51,086 nt of DNA from Erythrobacteraceae bacterium (GTDB lineage Bacteria; Pseudomonadota; Alphaproteobacteria; Sphingomonadales; Sphingomonadaceae): assembly GCA_947479055.1 (NCBI GenBank), contig CANJYE010000022.1, positions 1 to 51,086 of the forward strand. The letters are read 5' to 3'. Made by a program: the position numbers and the translations under genes. Under the pieces are notes generated by a model, which was given only the letters and a program-made list of their open reading frames with translations, was not told the DNA's origin and made no database searches. Of the stretch, positions 50,340 through 51,086 are shown in pieces (position 1 is the first letter of the stretch; the number at the start of each line of letters is the position of its first letter).

Positions 50340-50744
50340 TTACTTTAATTCAAAGTATATATCTGGCTCTGTAAATACATATATCTTCGAGTCGCCATAC
50401 TCATTAATAACATCAAAGTCAATATAATTATCATCCTTATAACCTATGTAATTAACAGTTTTCGAAGTAGATACATGGGAATGCGACGCGTGCATCATAT
50501 CCTTAAATTTTTTACCGACGCCGTGGCCATTCAGTTCAATCCTACTGCGATCATTACTGATATCCACTAGATTATAGCGCCCGGTTACGCATCCATTCCA
50601 GCAGAATTCAAATCTACTGGTTTCCGTCAGAGACAGACTCGCCTTTTGGTCTGTATCTCCGGATAAAATGAAATTGCCCTGGGGAGAAGGCATGATGCAC
50701 CCCGAAATTATAATAGATAAAAGTAAATACGGATTATACGTCAT
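50340..50744 (-). CDS. Small AT-rich putative lipoprotein, function unknown
   Basis: A 134-residue protein with a signal of lipoprotein type: MTYNPYLLLSIIISGC, lipobox ISGC with Cys16 and Ile after it. The mature part (ASLSLTETSRFEFCWNGCV, RSRIELNGHGVG, YIGYKDDNYIDFDVINEYGD) is not recognised. The frame is open to 50759, but the ATG at 50744 overlaps the stop of an upstream gene (ATGA, 50741-50744), arguing for coupling. Base and codon use are far more AT-rich than the T2SS genes, a sign of transfer. A periplasmic immunity-type role for the upstream gene is conceivable but unproven. Confidence 0.65.
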   Translation of the reverse strand: MTYNPYLLLSIIISGCIMPSPQGNFILSGDTDQKASLSLTETSRFEFCWNGCVTGRYNLVDISNDRSRIELNGHGVGKKFKDMMHASHSHVSTSKTVNYIGYKDDNYIDFDVINEYGDSKIYVFTEPDIYFELK

Positions 50745-50940
50745 GGCCGCGGCTTCCATTTCCCAGACCTATCAGTATACCATATGATCGTCTGCGACGT
50801 ATTACCATATGCATATGGCCTATTTCTATCAGACACCGTTGATATTCCGATATCAGACTTTGCAAAAAAGGATTCTAAGTGCATGACGTTTGATGCGGTC
50901 CATCTAACCGTATTATTCCCTATAGTTTGTCCGTCGAGGC
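50741..50940 (-). pseudogene. C-terminal fragment of an unknown gene cut by an IS element
   Basis: Minus-strand coding sequence of about 65 residues (TVRWTASNVMHLESFF, SDIGISTVSDRNRPYAYG, TIIWYTDRSGKWKPRP) ending at TGA 50741. Upstream of 50940 the frame runs into IS sequence, so the N-terminal part is separated. It overlaps the lipoprotein gene by 4 bases and shares its AT-rich base use. I do not recognise the domain. An open frame to 51085 is artificial read-through of the IS. Confidence 0.6.
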
Positions 50941-51086
50941 TAGGGTCAGGACCTGTTAAATTGCTTGCATGATGGGCTGAGGGTTGATTCAATGGTGGCA
51001 CCAGGAGGTGCTGCTTGTGGACGATCTGTTTATGCTGAGCGAGGTGCAGATGCGCCGGATCAAGCCATTTTTCCCGCGATCGCATG
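50940..51086 (+). mobile_element. Left end of an IS5-family-like insertion sequence (partial)
   Basis: The element appears to begin at a CTAG (50940-50943) followed by GGTCAGGACCTGTTAAATT, with a transposase start inside and a return to high G+C. The exact terminus cannot be proven without the other end, which is outside the window. Confidence 0.6.
51017..51086 (+). CDS. IS5-family-like transposase, N-terminus only
   Basis: GTG at 51017 with AGGAGG 8 bases upstream, then DDLFMLSEVQMRRIKPFFPRSH to the window edge. The DDLFxLSExQMRRIxPxFPxSHG start is characteristic of IS5-group (IS427-like) transposases. The DDE residues lie beyond the window. Confidence 0.78.
   Translation, partial: MDDLFMLSEVQMRRIKPFFPRSH

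Overview
The window looks like a chromosomal segment of a sphingomonad-type alphaproteobacterium (Sphingomonadales; the genus cannot be fixed by eye). The grounds are high G+C, tightly overlapping ATGA/TGATG gene junctions, frequent TTG starts, and sphingomonad-style proteins (YhhQ-argB-yggT-folD neighbourhood, Lon-like domain and CnoX-like pair, PlcP/Agt pair). Both ends look like mobile DNA: a tyrosine-integrase fragment next to the guaA 3' end at the left, and a repeat-rich, then AT-rich stretch interrupted by an IS5-type element at the right.

Layout. 1-271: 5' part of an integrase read leftward, behind a 12-bp inverted repeat. 272-7006: housekeeping genes guaA (-), yhhQ, argB, yggT, folD, a secreted hypothetical (+), a Lon-like domain protein and a thioredoxin/TPR protein (-). 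7149-8137: tRNA-Gly(GCC), an integrase remnant joined to a small RTX-repeat gene, and a strong terminator. 8182-14828: agt-plcP (lipid remodelling, -), then ppk-ppx (polyphosphate, +), then an atypical OmpR-type regulator. 14897-16663: prepilin peptidase and a GalE-like epimerase, convergent. 17011-36858: a six-gene block of TpsB transporter, DUF2341-LamG-ExbB fusion, ExbD, TonB, porin and a 4409-residue TpsA exoprotein. 37273-39363: a large secreted PstS-like protein (-). 40023-49732: an 11-gene type II secretion cluster (E F G H I J L M C/N D K) with a lipoprotein secretin. 49733-51086: REP-like repeats, a truncated gene coupled to a small lipoprotein gene, and the IS end.

How it may work together. 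Several of these families belong to the phosphate-starvation response elsewhere: PlcP/Agt replace phospholipid by glycolipid, Ppk/Ppx handle polyphosphate, PstS-like proteins bind phosphate, and the Hxc type II system of Pseudomonas uses a liposecretin and exports phosphatases. By eye I find PhoB-box-like repeats (two 7-mers related to CTGTCAT, 4 bases apart) upstream of plcP, ppk, the regulator, tpsB, tpsA and the PstS-like gene. My main hypothesis is therefore that 8.2-49.7 kb is a phosphate-limitation surface-remodelling and secretion locus. Its least understood part is a two-partner secretion system that carries its own ExbB-ExbD-TonB energy module, with ExbB fused to a periplasmic lectin-like region. 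The boxes are degenerate and were scored only by eye, so the regulatory part is a hypothesis; the gene family calls are much firmer.
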